From Macrostomum hystrix (lineage: Eukaryota > Platyhelminthes > Macrostomidae), in assembly GCA_950097015.1 (NCBI GenBank), contig CATNEN010000003.1:8661501-8725500 (forward strand): a DNA stretch of 64,000 nucleotides, written 5' to 3'. A program made the translations under genes and the position numbers. Below, in pieces: positions 44,100 to 55,613 of this stretch (the first letter of the stretch is position 1; each line of letters opens with the position of its first letter). The notes under the pieces were generated by a model. The model was not told where the DNA came from. It made no database searches and worked only from the letters and a program-made list of their open reading frames with translations.

Positions 44100-46150
44100 T
44101 AAACCGAAAGTAAATACGGTATTTTAGCGAAAATACTGATATGTTCTCAAAACGAAGGTAAAGAGCAGTATTTTTGCAAAAGTTCTTAAAGTAGTGTGCA
44201 TGGCTACATCTTATGGTATTTTCGCTAAAATACTGCTATGCTATTAAACAAAGGTAGTTGGCGGTATTTTTGCAAAAGTTATTAAAGTAGGTAGTGTGCG
44301 TGGCTACATCTTATGGTATTTTCGCTAAAATACTGCTATGCTATTAAACAAAGGTAGTTGGCGGTATTTTTGCAAAAGTTATTAAAGTAGGTAGTGTGCA
44401 TGGCTACATCTTATGGTATTTTCGCTAAAATACTGCTATGCTATTAAACAAAGGTAGTTGGCGGTATTGTTGCAAAAGTTATTAAAGTAGGTAGTGTGCG
44501 TGGCTACATCTTATGGTATTTTCGCTAAAATACTGCTATGCTATTAAACAAAGGTAGTTGGCGGTATTTTTGCAAAAGTTATTAAAGTAGGTAGTGTGCA
44601 TGGTTACATCTTATGGTATTTTCGCTAAAATACTGCTATGCTATTAAACAAAGGTAGTTGGCGGTATTTTTGCAAAAGTTATTAAATTAGGTAGTGTGCG
44701 TGGCTACATCTTTGGTATTTTCGCGAAAATACTGCTATGCTATTAAACAAAGGTAGTTGGCGGTATTTTTGCAAAAGTTATTAAAGTAGTGTGCATGGCT
44801 ACATATTATGGTATTTTCGCGAAAATACTGCTATGCTTTAAACAAAGGTAGTTGGCGGTATTTTTGCAAAAGTTCTTAAAGTAGTGTGCATGATTACATC
44901 TTTGGTATTTTCGCGAAAATACTGCTATGCTATTAAACAAAGGTAGTTGGCGGTATTTTTGCAAAAGTTCTTAAAGTAGGTTATATGCGTGGCTATATCT
45001 TATGGTATTTTCGCGAAAAGACTGCTATGCTATTAAACAAAGGTAGTTGGCGGTATTTTTGCAAAAGTTCTTAAAGTAGTGTGCATGATTACATCTTTGG
45101 TATTTTCGCGAAAATACTGCTATGCTATTAAACAAAGGTAGTTGGCGGTATTTTTGCAAAAGTTCTTAAAGTAGTGTGCATGATTACATCTTTGGTATTT
45201 TCGCGAAAATACTGCTATGCTATTAAACAAAGGTAGTTGGCGGTATTTTTGCAAAAGTTATTAAAGTAGTGTGCATGGCTACATATTATGGTATTTTCGC
45301 GAAAATACTGCTATGCTTTAAACAAAGGTAGTTGGCGGTATTTTTGCAAAAGTTCTTAAAGTAGTGTGCATGATTACATCTTTGGTATTTTCGCGAAAAT
45401 ACTGCTATGCTATTAAACAAAGGTAGTTGGCGGTATTTTTGCAAAAGTTCTTAAAGTAGTGTGCATGATTACATCTTTGGTATTTTCGCGAAAATACTGC
45501 TATGCTATTAAACAAAGGTAGTTGGCGGTATTTTTGCAAAAGTTCTTAAAGTAGTGTGCATGATTACATCTTTGGTATTTTCGCGAAAATACTGCTATGC
45601 TATTAAACAAAGGTAGTTGGCGGTATTTTTGCAAAAGTTCTTAAAGTAGTGTGCATGATTACATCTTTGGTATTTTCGCGAAAATACTGCTATGCTATTA
45701 AACAAAGGTAGTTGGCGGTATTTTTGCAAAAGTTATTAAAGTAGTGTGCATGGCTACATATTATGGTATTTTCGCGAAAATACTGCTATGCTTTAAACAA
45801 AGGTAGTTGGCGGTATTTTTGCAAAAGTTCTTAAAGTAGTGTGCATGACTACATCTTATGGTATTTTCGCGAAAATACTGCTATGCTATTAAACAAAGGT
45901 AGTTGGCGGTATTTTTGCAAAAGTTATTAAATTAGGTAGTGTGCGTGGCTACATCTTTGGTATTTTCGCGAAAATACTGCTATGCTATTAAACAAAGGTA
46001 GTTGGCGGTATTTTTGCAAAAGTTCTTAAAGTAGTGTGCATGATTACATCTTTGGTATTTTCGCGAAAATACTGCTATGCTATTAAACAAAGGTAGTTGG
46101 CGGTATTTTTGCAAAAGTTCTTAAAGTATTGTGCATGGCCACATCTTATG
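44100..46150. repeat. Iteron-like array 1
   Basis: About 20 copies of a 95-100 bp unit. Each has the palindrome TATTTTCGCGAAAATA (older copies at the left read TTTTCGCTAAAATA), then CTGCTATGCTATTAAACAAA, GGTAGTTGGCGGTATTTTTG and CAAAAGTT, then a variable GCATG(A/G)(T/C)TACATCTT. Two half-related sites, CGCG and TTTTTGCAAAA, recur about 50 bp apart. Size variants alternate in blocks, which suggests repeated unequal exchange. Confidence 0.92.
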
Positions 46151-46474
46151 ATATTATCGCGAATGCAGATACGCGGCGGTTGAAGACAATAAGAAGACAA
46201 TATTTTTGCGAAAGTACTTTAAGTATTCATGATGACTATATCTAATGGTAATCAATAACCAAATATGACTTGACTTCATTATATTTTATTATTATTCATG
46301 CCGCGAATACAACTTGCAACAGGTTCACTCATGTATTTTTGCTTGAGCGAATTAATTGGGTTAAATAAATAGCTGGCATTAATTAAACGGCGAACAGGAA
46401 ACTACAATTAGCTGTATTAGCTGTATTAAGTCTACCTAAAACTAGTGCTGCTACTGCTGCTGCTGCTGCTGCTG

Positions 46475-46894
46475 TTACTGCTCAATTCGATATCGGCGGC
46501 TCCGGAGCAACTCTCGCAGTCTAGCCCTTTGCTGTACGCCGCGCCAGTAGTCCAGGCCGTGTAGAATGTGCTGCAGCTCCAAACATGTGTCCTCCAGCAG
46601 GCCTAGCAGCTCGGCCAAGTCGAAGGCCTCGTTCTCTGTTAGGCAGGTCACCTCCAGGATGGTCTCGTAGCCCGCAGCTGTCTTGTGTTGTAGCAGCCAG
46701 TCCAGGAGGCTCTTCATCAGGGTGTGCAGCTGGGTGACGTTCAGCTCAGCAGTCGGGCAGTGGCGCTGCAGGCAGGTTAGCTGCTCCAATCGTCCTCGGT
46801 AAGTCAGGAACGGGGCCAGACAGGCGATGTCGCATCTGGCCAGGAGTGCCACGGTGGCCGGCGAGCCGAACAGCGCCACAGAATGCGTATTCAT
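46475..46894 (-). CDS. Unrecognised 139-aa protein
   Basis: Complete frame, ATG at 46894 to TAA at 46475, lying alone between the two iteron-like arrays. It is GC-richer than its surroundings, as the other element genes are. It looks helical and leucine-rich (ETILEVTCLTENEAFDLAEL, LLEDTCLELQHIL) and ends in a basic RARLRELLRSRRYRIEQ. No signal peptide, membrane segment or known domain is seen. Its position suggests it belongs to the element, and the basic tail would allow nucleic-acid binding, but no function is claimed. An upstream exon cannot be excluded. Confidence 0.5.
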   Translation of the reverse strand: MNTHSVALFGSPATVALLARCDIACLAPFLTYRGRLEQLTCLQRHCPTAELNVTQLHTLMKSLLDWLLQHKTAAGYETILEVTCLTENEAFDLAELLGLLEDTCLELQHILHGLDYWRGVQQRARLRELLRSRRYRIEQ

Positions 46895-46984
46895 CGTGAT
46901 TTCTACACAACAAACAATGTCGTGAGTGCAACAGCAGCGCGTCTAACACTAGCAGAAGTAGAATTAGAATAGGAAGCAGAGTTC

Positions 46985-48130
46985 TAAATGGAAAGTAAAT
47001 ACAGTATTTTCGCGAAGGTAAGGGCAGTATTTTTGCAAAAGTAGCGTGACTACATCTTATGGTATTTTCGCAAATGCAGATACGTATTCTCAGACAAAGT
47101 GACTTTTTACCATAGACAAATTTAGTGTATTTCTGTAAATTGCCAAAACTCACGAATGAGTTTTTTCGCGAAAAGACAATATGTACTATATTGAATACTT
47201 GTAAATGAAAAATAGTGTCTGTTTTTGCGAAAATACTGCTATCCTATTAAACAAAGGTAGTTGGCGGTATTTTTGCAAAAGTCATTAAAGTAGGTTATAT
47301 GCGTGGCTATATCTTAAGGTATTTTCGCGAAAATACTGCTATCCTATTAAACAAAGGTAGTTGGCGGTATTTTTGCAAAAGTTATTAAAGTAGTGTGCAT
47401 GGCTACATCTTAAGGTATTTTCGCGAAAATACTGCTATGCTATTAAACAAAGGTAGTTGGCGGTATTTTTGCAAAAGTTATTAATTAAGTAGGTTATATG
47501 CGTGGCTATATCTTAAGGTATTTTCGCGAAAATACTGCTATCCTATTAAACAAAGGTAGTTGGCGGTATTTTTGCAAAAGTCATTAAAGTAGGTTATATG
47601 CGTGGCTATATCTTAAGGTATTTTCGCGAAAATACTGCTATGCTATTAAACAAAGGTAGTTGGCGGTATTTTTGCAAAAGTTATTAAAGTAGTGTGCATG
47701 GCTACATCTTAAGGTATTTTCGCGAAAATACTGCTATGCTATTAAACAAAGGTAGTTGGCGGTATTTTTGCAAAAGTTATTAATTAAGTAGGTTATATGC
47801 GTGGCTATATCTTAAGGTATTTTCGCGAAAATACTGCTATCCTATTAAACAAAGGTAGTTGGCGGTATTTTTGCAAAAGTCATTAAAGTAGGTTATATGC
47901 GTGGCTATATCTTAAGGTATTTTCGCGAAAATACTGCTATGCTATTAAACAAAGGTAGTTGGCGGTATTTTTGCAAAAGTTATTAAAGTAGTGGGCATGG
48001 CTACATCTTATGGTATTTGCGCGAAAATACTGCTATGCTATTAAACAAAGGTAGTTGGCGGTATTTTTGCAAAAGTTCTTAAAGTAGTGTGCATGGTTAC
48101 ATATTATGGTATTTTCGCGAATGTAGATAC
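46985..48130. repeat. Iteron-like array 2
   Basis: From about 47190, nine to ten copies of a 100-108 bp unit, the same family as array 1: TATTTTCGCGAAAATACTGC, then GGTAGTTGGCGGTATTTTTG. A larger period of about 300 bp is visible (the blocks from 47290, 47590 and 47890 repeat almost exactly). Isolated, diverged CGCG sites extend left to about 46985. Confidence 0.9.
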
Positions 48131-48522
48131 GTATTCTCAGACAAAGTGACTTGTACTTTTTTACCATCGACAAATTTAGTATATTTCTGCTAATTGTCAA
48201 TAATCACGAATGATTTTTTCGTGTATCTTCGGCTTTTAAGAAAATGAGAATAGTTTAATCTTAGTTTAATCAGATGATAATCAAATGATTTCATTTGTTA
48301 ATTTATTTAATTACTAACGAAATAATCACAGTGTTGACAATCATTAGCATCTTAACAATATATAAGAGAGCAACAAACAGAACATATGAGATTCTCGGTT
48401 GTAAAGGGACGGGTATTAGTGGGGGTATCACAATTGACACAATTGATAATTGATAATAGTTTGGCAAATCAGACAATCAGCACATATAAAGTCAGGTGAC
48501 ACGACTGGGACAATATGAGCAT
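48131..48522. other. Spacer downstream of the recombinase-like gene
   Basis: AT-rich, with no gene. It should hold the 3' flank of the minus-strand gene that ends at 48523. Confidence 0.5.
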
Positions 48523-51500
48523 TCAGATGTCCAGTCTAGTTCTCGAACTGATCAGGCGCCCAGATCGCGTCCTGTATTCCGTTCGACGAACCACGAGTAG
48601 CTCAGAATCCGAGCTGGTCTCATTGTCATTGCTGACGTGCTGTTGTTCACCATCATCACCTTCTTCGTCGATATCGTCGTGAACGTTGCCTTGTCCAGCC
48701 GATGCTCCAAACATCGGCGGTTGACTAAGACTGCGTCGTCTAGACGATGTAGACGAAATAGGCGATGGTGTTGCTGAATCGATGGCCGGCTTTGTCGACT
48801 CGGTGTTGTCCGTTGTTGAACATCTAGGACTAACCGTAGCGGGTCGCATTGTCGACATTCGAGGTCGCTTCTTGTCAGTGGCCTTGCAAATGGACGACCG
48901 TCGAGTGCGTCGCTTGCGTGTGCGTTGACTATGTGGCATCACAATGTCATCAGCAGGTAGAGGAGATGCAGCCGATGAATTGGTTGCGTCCAGATCAACG
49001 CTACAGGCGGCAGAGCGACGACGCTTCGTGTCGTTTTCGGCTGTTGGATGTCGTTGATGTCGACGATCAAGTGGCCGATTGTGACAGAATGTCTCGAAGC
49101 ATCCTCTGACGTCGTCGGCGACCATCAGATTGGCCTGCTGTTTGGCCAGGCGTCCATACGCATTCACGACACAGTTGCGCGATGTGTCGTACAGAGGCAC
49201 CAGCTGGTCTAGCTTGTCGGGATGCGCGTGCACATAGGCCGACAGTACATTTCGACGACCATCGCCCATGCGATAGGGCCGATCGATGACCAACTCGGCG
49301 CCCTGCTTGACAAGCGTGCTGAAACTTGTCGAGTCACGCTGCTTGCCACGATGCGTAGGAAACAGCAGACATTTGCCTGGCCTGACATGGATGTTGCACT
49401 CGGCGAAGTATGGCAATAGAAAGTTGTCTATCCATTGCAGTAGACATTCGCCGACTTTGCGTGGCGCAGTCCAGCTTGCACCTTTACCACGACCGCCCTT
49501 TTTGTGTGCCACTTCGGTAGGCGGCAGGACTGTGACAATGGTGGAGGACGTTGATACGCCGCTATTGAGTGCAGCATCCAAATAGCAACGCCGGATCGCG
49601 ACCCAAGGACGTAGTCGATTGGCATGGACAATTGCTGCACAGAAGAAGGCCAGTTCACGCGTGATCGGCATAATAAATGTATTCCATTTGCCGACGACGT
49701 TGGCCATTCGACGTGCACATTGTCCAATGCGACCCCAGTAGCCCTTCACGGGTAGATGAGACCACGAATGTTTGGCGACCATATCAATCAGGCAGTCTAG
49801 CCGGTTGTGAATGATGCGCCATTCGTCAGCGGTCAGGAACTTATCCGTGTAGGACAGCTGGCGTTCGTCGTCGCGCAGGTGATAGATATTCTCTTGCCGC
49901 TGACGAATCAATCCAATGCAAGCCTGTACATGTTAAAGGGTTATGAAAGAGAAAGTACATGCAGTAGCTTCTACAATTGTTCATGATATATCAACTAACA
50001 TAGTATACAATATGCGACACAACAACACTGCTCACCATGATTGATTCGATGCGGCTAGTCAACAGACCAGATACTGCAGTCTGATGATAGAGAATACCAT
50101 CTTTGCGCGGGTCAGGACAGGCAGGCAATTCTGACGCGGCCTTGACAATGTCGGCATGCACGTTGGCAAACAATCCATCTGGTGGCGAGGTCAATTGGAA
50201 CGCGTTCATAACACTAGGAGCACCGAAGTCGTTGTTGGCTGCTAGAAACTTCTTCGCGCCGCTCAATATGTTATGAAGCTCGTTCATTCGCTGTCCAACA
50301 GTCGATGGTTTCCAGATATGGCGCTTCACCATCTCGTCCAAATCGAATTGGATGCGCGCTGGATTGATGAACCACATCTCGACTGTGACATTGATTGCGT
50401 GTAGGAGACGACTAGTTGTAGCATGATAGTTCCGCTGGATTGCTTTCCTACGGCTAACATGCGATGCGTTCTCTTCTACACAGCAATGACCCTTGAACCA
50501 GATGTCGCCGACATTGTCTAGTTGCTTGTACATGTGTTCAGATGCAACGTGGTAGTCTGGGCCGTCGAAAACAACAAGCCGAGACTTCTTGTGCCTCCGT
50601 TGCAATACAAGCTCCTCTTCACTGACAGAATCATCAGTATTTTCCACGTCAGATTTAGAGGTCTGAGTCTCTGCTTGTCGCTGACTGACAGCATTGGTGA
50701 CTCCGACCGGAACATAGTCTGACGTATACTGGAGAATTGCTTCTGTCAGATTGACCAGATTCTGCAAGCTAGTACACACGCGCGGATGCTCAGCGTTGTG
50801 GGCTTTCTGCAGAATCTCGTTGAGGCCGGCCGCATTCAGACGCAGTCCATTGATAAACTCTGTTTGACAGGAAAGTTATAAATATTTGTTGATTCTTTTT
50901 TTGTCTTTATGTGTAAATTTAAAAATGTAAAGGCATGTACAACAATATTTTAGACCACTTACTGATCGCTGCCACATTGTCGTTGGCATTATCGAATTCT
51001 GGCATCGTACTCGTTTCGTTTTGCAGTCGCTCGATGTCGTGACTGACAATATCGGCCGTGTAAGATGGTCCGGCACGATCGAAACTAGCCAACACCGGTG
51101 CTACTAAAGTAGACGGTGTGACAGACGATGCACTGTTGATAATGCGTACAGCATTGGACTGTCCAGCAGAAGACGATCCCGCAGAAGACGCTAACACGAC
51201 AATAGGCGGCTCAATGTTTGCACCCGCGTCTATCGACTCAGACGAAGAATCGTCGCTGTCACTTGACGAACGGGTTGCATTTGCTGCCTCTGTAATTGCC
51301 GGTTTACGCTTGCATGACCTGGCAATGTGTTTACTGAGCTGCTGAACACATTTGCCACAGTATTGACAATAAGACAAAGATGCATCGGATCCATCCCGAC
51401 GTAACCGGATGATCTTCCATACGGTCTTTGCCTTGACGTCATACGATGCAGTCACTGCGGGTCGTCGAACCTCTGGGATCGTGCTCCAATCAAAAGCCGA

Positions 51501-51584
51501 AATGAAGTCCGAATGGTTTCTAATAAAGTGCCGAAATACATTCGTCTTCCGAATTGAAGCTTTGCAGACTGGGCACGTATCCAT
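48523..51584 (-). CDS. Zinc-finger / tyrosine-recombinase-like protein
   Basis: Three exons on the minus strand, 51584-50963, 50859-50036 and 49923-48523, all in phase, 948 aa. Start chosen at MDTCPVC; the frame upstream has only a TTG. Zinc finger 1 is C4-C7-H19-H24. Finger 2 (CQYCGK..HIARSC) is C73-C76-H86-C91. A helical stretch with IWKPSTVGQRMNELHNIL (exon 2) resembles the core-binding domain of tyrosine recombinases. Exon 3 carries AAIVHANRLRPWVAIRR (box I arginine, about 587), HKKGGRGKG (beta-strand lysine, about 623), CLLFPTHRGK, GDGRRNVLSAY (box II arginine, about 705) and NAYGRL (candidate tyrosine 738). This order and spacing fit Crypton-like recombinases. The usual box II histidines are not evident. 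The tail is basic and Ser/Thr-rich. Likely the integrase of the element. Confidence 0.7.
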
Positions 51585-51741
51585 TTCGCTGGTTTGATGC
51601 TGTTCCAAAGTGCTTATGACAGAAGAACGTTTACACAGATTTGTAAGCGAGCGCGCTCGGCTTCTGACTTAAGCTGCTATCGTGACCCGTACGACAGTTT
51701 AATCACATAAACTATCATTCAAGGTTGGTCTATGGCGAAAA

Positions 51742-53437
51742 AGCATAATATCGAACTCATAATATATTTAACGTTGCTATATTGTCTACTCATAGTAGAG
51801 TAGGTAGTTTCGAACAGAAAATGAACATAAACACGAATAATTATTTGATTTCTGAATGTCTATCTATATGTTGAAAAAGCGCTTAAATAAGTGTTGATTA
51901 TTCCAGAGGTATTTTCGCGAAAGTACATATGTATTCTCAAACAAAGGTTAATGCAGTCTTTTTGCGAAAATACTTTTGTGCTAATATGATTACTCTTTCT
52001 AGTGGTATTTTCGCGAAAAGACATTAGTGTCCCATATAAAAGTAAAAGAATTATCAAAAGAAGGTAAACGCCGTAAACGTTAATAATAATGGGGGTTCAC
52101 AAAAAGTAGTTTGGTAGTAATTAGTAGTAAATTATTAGCAGATTTTTTAAATTGAGAAAAATGCGTAGTGCCGACTGGGATTCGAACCCGAGCCACTGCT
52201 ACTAAAAAAGAATGCTTTAGACCTGCATGCCAGATCACTTGCAAATGATTGGTGTGTTATCTGGTTATTTATATTGATGAGTCAGTTTTCGCGAAAAAAA
52301 AACTGTAAAGCATAATATCGAACTCATAATATATTTAACGTTGCTATATTGTCTACTCATAGTAGAGTAGGTAGTTTCGAACAGAAAATGAACATAAACA
52401 CGAATAATTATTTGATTTCTGAATGTCTATCTATATGTTGAAAAAGCGCTTAAATAAGTGTTGATTATTTCAGAGGTATTTTCGCGAAAGTACATATATA
52501 TTCTCAAACAAAGGTTGATGCAGTCTTTTTACGAAAATACTTTTGTGTTAATATGATTACTGTTTCTAGTGGTATTTTCGCGAAAAGACATGTGTCCCAT
52601 ATAAAAGTAAAGGCATTATCAAAAGAAGGTAAATGCCGTAAACGTTAATATTAATGGGGGTTCACAAAAAGTAGTTTGGTAGTAATTAGTAGTAAATTAT
52701 TAGCAGATTTTTTAAATTGAGAAAAATGCGTAGTGCCGACTGGGATTCGAACCCGAGCCACTGCTACTAAAAAGAATGCTTTAGACCTGCATGCCAGATC
52801 ACTTGCAAATGATTGGTGTGTTATCTGGTTATTTATATTGATGAGTCAGTTTTCGCGAAAAAAAAACTGTAAAGCATAATATCGAACTCATAATATATTT
52901 AACGTTGCTATATTGTCTACTCATAGTAGAGTAGGTAGTTTCGAACAGAAAATGAACATAAACACGAATAATTATTTGATTTCTGAATGTCTATCTATAT
53001 GTTGAAAAAGCGCTTAAATAAGTGTTGATTATTTCAGAGGTATTTTCGCGAAAGTACATATATATTCTCAAACAAAGGTTGATGCAGTCTTTTTACGAAA
53101 ATACTTTTGTGTTAATATGATTACTGTTTCTAGTGGTATTTTCGCGAAAAGACATGTGTCCCATATAAAAGTAAAGGCATTATCAAAAGAAGGTAAATGC
53201 CGTAAACGTTAATATTAATGGGGGTTCACAAAAAGTAGTTTGGTAGTAATTAGTAGTAAATTATTAGCAGATTTTTTAAATTGAGAAAAATGCGTAGTGC
53301 CGACTGGGATTCGAACCCGAGCCACTGCTACTAAAAAGAATGCTTTAGACCTGCATGCCAGATCACTTGCAAATGATTGGTGTGTTATCTGGTTATTTAT
53401 ATTGATGAGTCACTTTTCGCGAAAAAAACTGTAACGA
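51742..53437. repeat. Three tandem copies of a 565-bp unit holding the right terminal region
   Basis: Copies start at 51742, 52310 and 52874 (periods 568 and 564) and are nearly identical. Each has GCATAATATCGAACTCATAA, a TATTTTCGCGAAAGTACATA site, a second TATTTTCGCGAAAAGAC site, the tRNA-like segment on the minus strand, and GTTTTCGCGAAAAAAA at the end. The first copy pairs in inverted orientation with 40165-40610. Confidence 0.93.
52166..52243 (-). other. tRNA-like segment, first right copy
   Basis: On the minus strand, A box TGGCATGCAGG and B box GGTTCGAATCC with the same spacing as the left copy. AGTG near its 5' side can pair with CACT at its 3' side, but a full acceptor stem is not formed. 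Confidence 0.5.
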
Positions 53438-53791
53438 AAATACGGATACGTATTTCATAATTCAGTCTAACAGAACAATAAGATTTATTGAGGGAATAGA
53501 GATAGTACTGCTGATTATTACTATTATTGTTAGTATTTTCGCGAAATACGGATACGTATTCAAACGAAGGTAGAACAGTATTTTTTGCAAAAGCACTTTA
53601 AGTACTTTAGTTACATTAGATGATGTTTTCGCAAAATGCTTAAAGTGAAGTAGCAATGTTAATACAGGGCAAGGTATTTTCGCGAAAGTACAATGAAATA
53701 TGGTGCATGAAGGACACAGTGATATATATTAGCACTTTCGCAAACACGACTACATGCTCCGCAGTGCTCGATTGCAAAAAGACAAGCTTAG

Positions 53792-53960
53792 CTGTTCTAA
53801 TTATAGAAATACACTACGGAGATCAAAAAAAAGGTCATTTGGTATATGCGTCCGTATTTTCGCGAAATGACCACATGAGCTGGTCTATTTTTAGAAATAC
53901 ACTAAGGAGATCAAAAAAAAAGGTCATTCAGTCTTTTTGCGCGACGCATGCCTATTTGGC
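53792..53960 (+). repeat. Right copy of direct repeat flanking the element
   Basis: Two versions of AGAAATACACTACGGAGATC, the second CTAAGG, followed by A runs, AGGTCATT and, for the second, CTTTTTGCGCGACGCATGCC. Same order and orientation as 38138-38285. Confidence 0.75.
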
Positions 53961-54235
53961 AGCGGATAATTTGGCAGCGGATAATTTGGCAGCGGATAAT
54001 TTGGTAGTGGATAATTTGGCAGCGGATAATTTGGCAGCGGATAATTTGGCAGCGGATAATTTGGTACTATAGCATACATATGCTAGTGCCATAGACGGTT
54101 GGGTCTGGACTGCAGCCTTGAGTAGCGGATTTCCGACTTTTGGCCACTTGTACATAGGGGAATCCACAGTCAAAGTAAGGTTTCTCGGACAAAATCTTCC
54201 GACTGTTGGGGTCTGCTTGCCAAATTATCCGATGC
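53945..54235. mobile_element. Possible MITE with internal 15-bp minisatellite
   Basis: The left side holds seven to eight copies of GGCAGCGGATAATTT. The right end reads CTTGCCAAATTATCCGATGC, the inverse of the same motif, so the ends are inverted. No coding sequence is present and the exact boundary and target duplication are not resolved. Confidence 0.5.
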
Positions 54236-54239
54236 ATAT

Positions 54240-55605
54240 TTTGTTGGGATGAATAATTAATTATCTTATTGTTTCATTAGTCACATAGCTAAAGTAAGTG
54301 GCGTAACGCATAAGTATGGTTCCATTCATTAAACTATTTGGAATTCAAATTTATGCTAGGCCTAAAAGAAAAAAATTTACTACATTTTTGCTAGAAAATG
54401 ACTTGCATGCATCTTGATCTAATAAAATGCAGATGCACAAGTTGTATCCAGTGCCAAAAAGTTGGTGCAAATCCAAATTTCAGGGTGTAAATTACACTAC
54501 ACCCTATTTGCATAAAAAACTCTATAACTTAAGGATGTGTGTCTGGATGTGTGTCTAGTGTGACATTCAATTTAAGTGTGTTGACGATGTTAGCGAGATT
54601 ATATATATATACACACTTGAACTGCATTTACCATTTACTAATACACATTATAATTTCATACACAAAGTCAGTTTTTGTGAAATTTGAGAAATGTGTGAGA
54701 CATATTATTAGTGATGTATTTTCATTCATATATGTCTATATAATGGTATAACTATTTTTAAAGTTCACTTAAATATGACTGGTCTTCTTCAATATTCTAA
54801 ATGACTAAAGATCTGAAGTGTCAATCATTTATAGATTTTTTATAAATAGCAGCAAAAAGTGCATAAAAGCTCATTAATGTTTGGTTTTAAAGAGGCATCA
54901 TTTTGTTAATAATATTTAACCCTAATTCATTAAGTGTCTATTCTATTCAGTATTCTAATTTAGAGCAAGACATTTTAAGACTTAAATTTCTTGAGTTCCC
55001 TATTGTAATTTTTGAATTATTGGGCCTAGTCTTTAGTCTAGACTCTGGATCATGTTGGGTCACCAAACTTGGGTGGCTGGTAAACACCAGAAAAAAAATT
55101 AAATGCTAAAGTGCATGCCAAAATGTTTATTTTGTGTACTTAAAAACTAAAATAAATTAAAAAAGATGATAAATTGGAGGTGAAACAAAGCAAATACATT
55201 TTTATTGTCTTCCGCCTTATTTACTTGTTTCTAGCCTAGTCTAGGCCTATTAGTTGTTTGTGCTAAATATGCTAACATATATTTCACCAACCTTGGGCAC
55301 TAATTTTCTTTGCCAACAGCCAACTGTGCATGCCAAATTGCGCAGGCAACACCAATGGCAATGCATTTTATATGATAGTAGCTTTTTTTGCCCGTTGTTT
55401 TTGGGGCAGAAATTTAAAGCAAAGCAGTAAGCAATTCACGTCTCTGTATTAACTTTATAGTGAAGGTCACCATTTATTTATTTACTGCATTAATGAAAAG
55501 TGAAGAGTTTTTTAAAGGTCGTTTTAAGTAAAAAAGAAGTAAAAGTTTGTCCAAACAGCCCCCTCTTGATTACTTCTTTAGAAACATGTCTCTTAGCCAC
55601 TCCTC
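54240..55605. other. AT-rich intergenic
   Basis: No recognised feature. Short frames carry no domain. Confidence 0.5.
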
Positions 55606-55613
55606 TATACAGT

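Larger units (their letters stand above)
40165..52300. mobile_element. Candidate recombinase/helicase mobile element with inverted terminal regions
   Basis: Terminal inverted regions of about 400 bp (40165-40610 and 51890-52300) bracket three genes. These are an SF3-helicase protein (plus strand), a 139-aa protein (minus) and a zinc-finger/tyrosine-recombinase-like protein (minus). The genes converge on two iteron-like arrays (44100-46150 and 47190-48130). The CGCG palindrome of the arrays also occurs in the terminal regions. A recombinase, a replicative helicase, terminal repeats and iterons together suggest an integrating, self-replicating element. There is no reverse transcriptase, DDE transposase, DNA polymerase or capsid gene. 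Exact ends and target duplication are unresolved. The three intact frames suggest recent activity or selection. Confidence 0.65.

Noticed and set aside
40165-52300. Maverick/Polinton or retroelement identity
   Set aside because: No polymerase B, capsid, packaging ATPase, retroviral-type integrase or reverse transcriptase frame is present.
53656-54072. 138-codon frame ending in an AADNL repeat
   Set aside because: It starts in repeats of the element flank and ends in a 15-bp minisatellite; no conserved domain.
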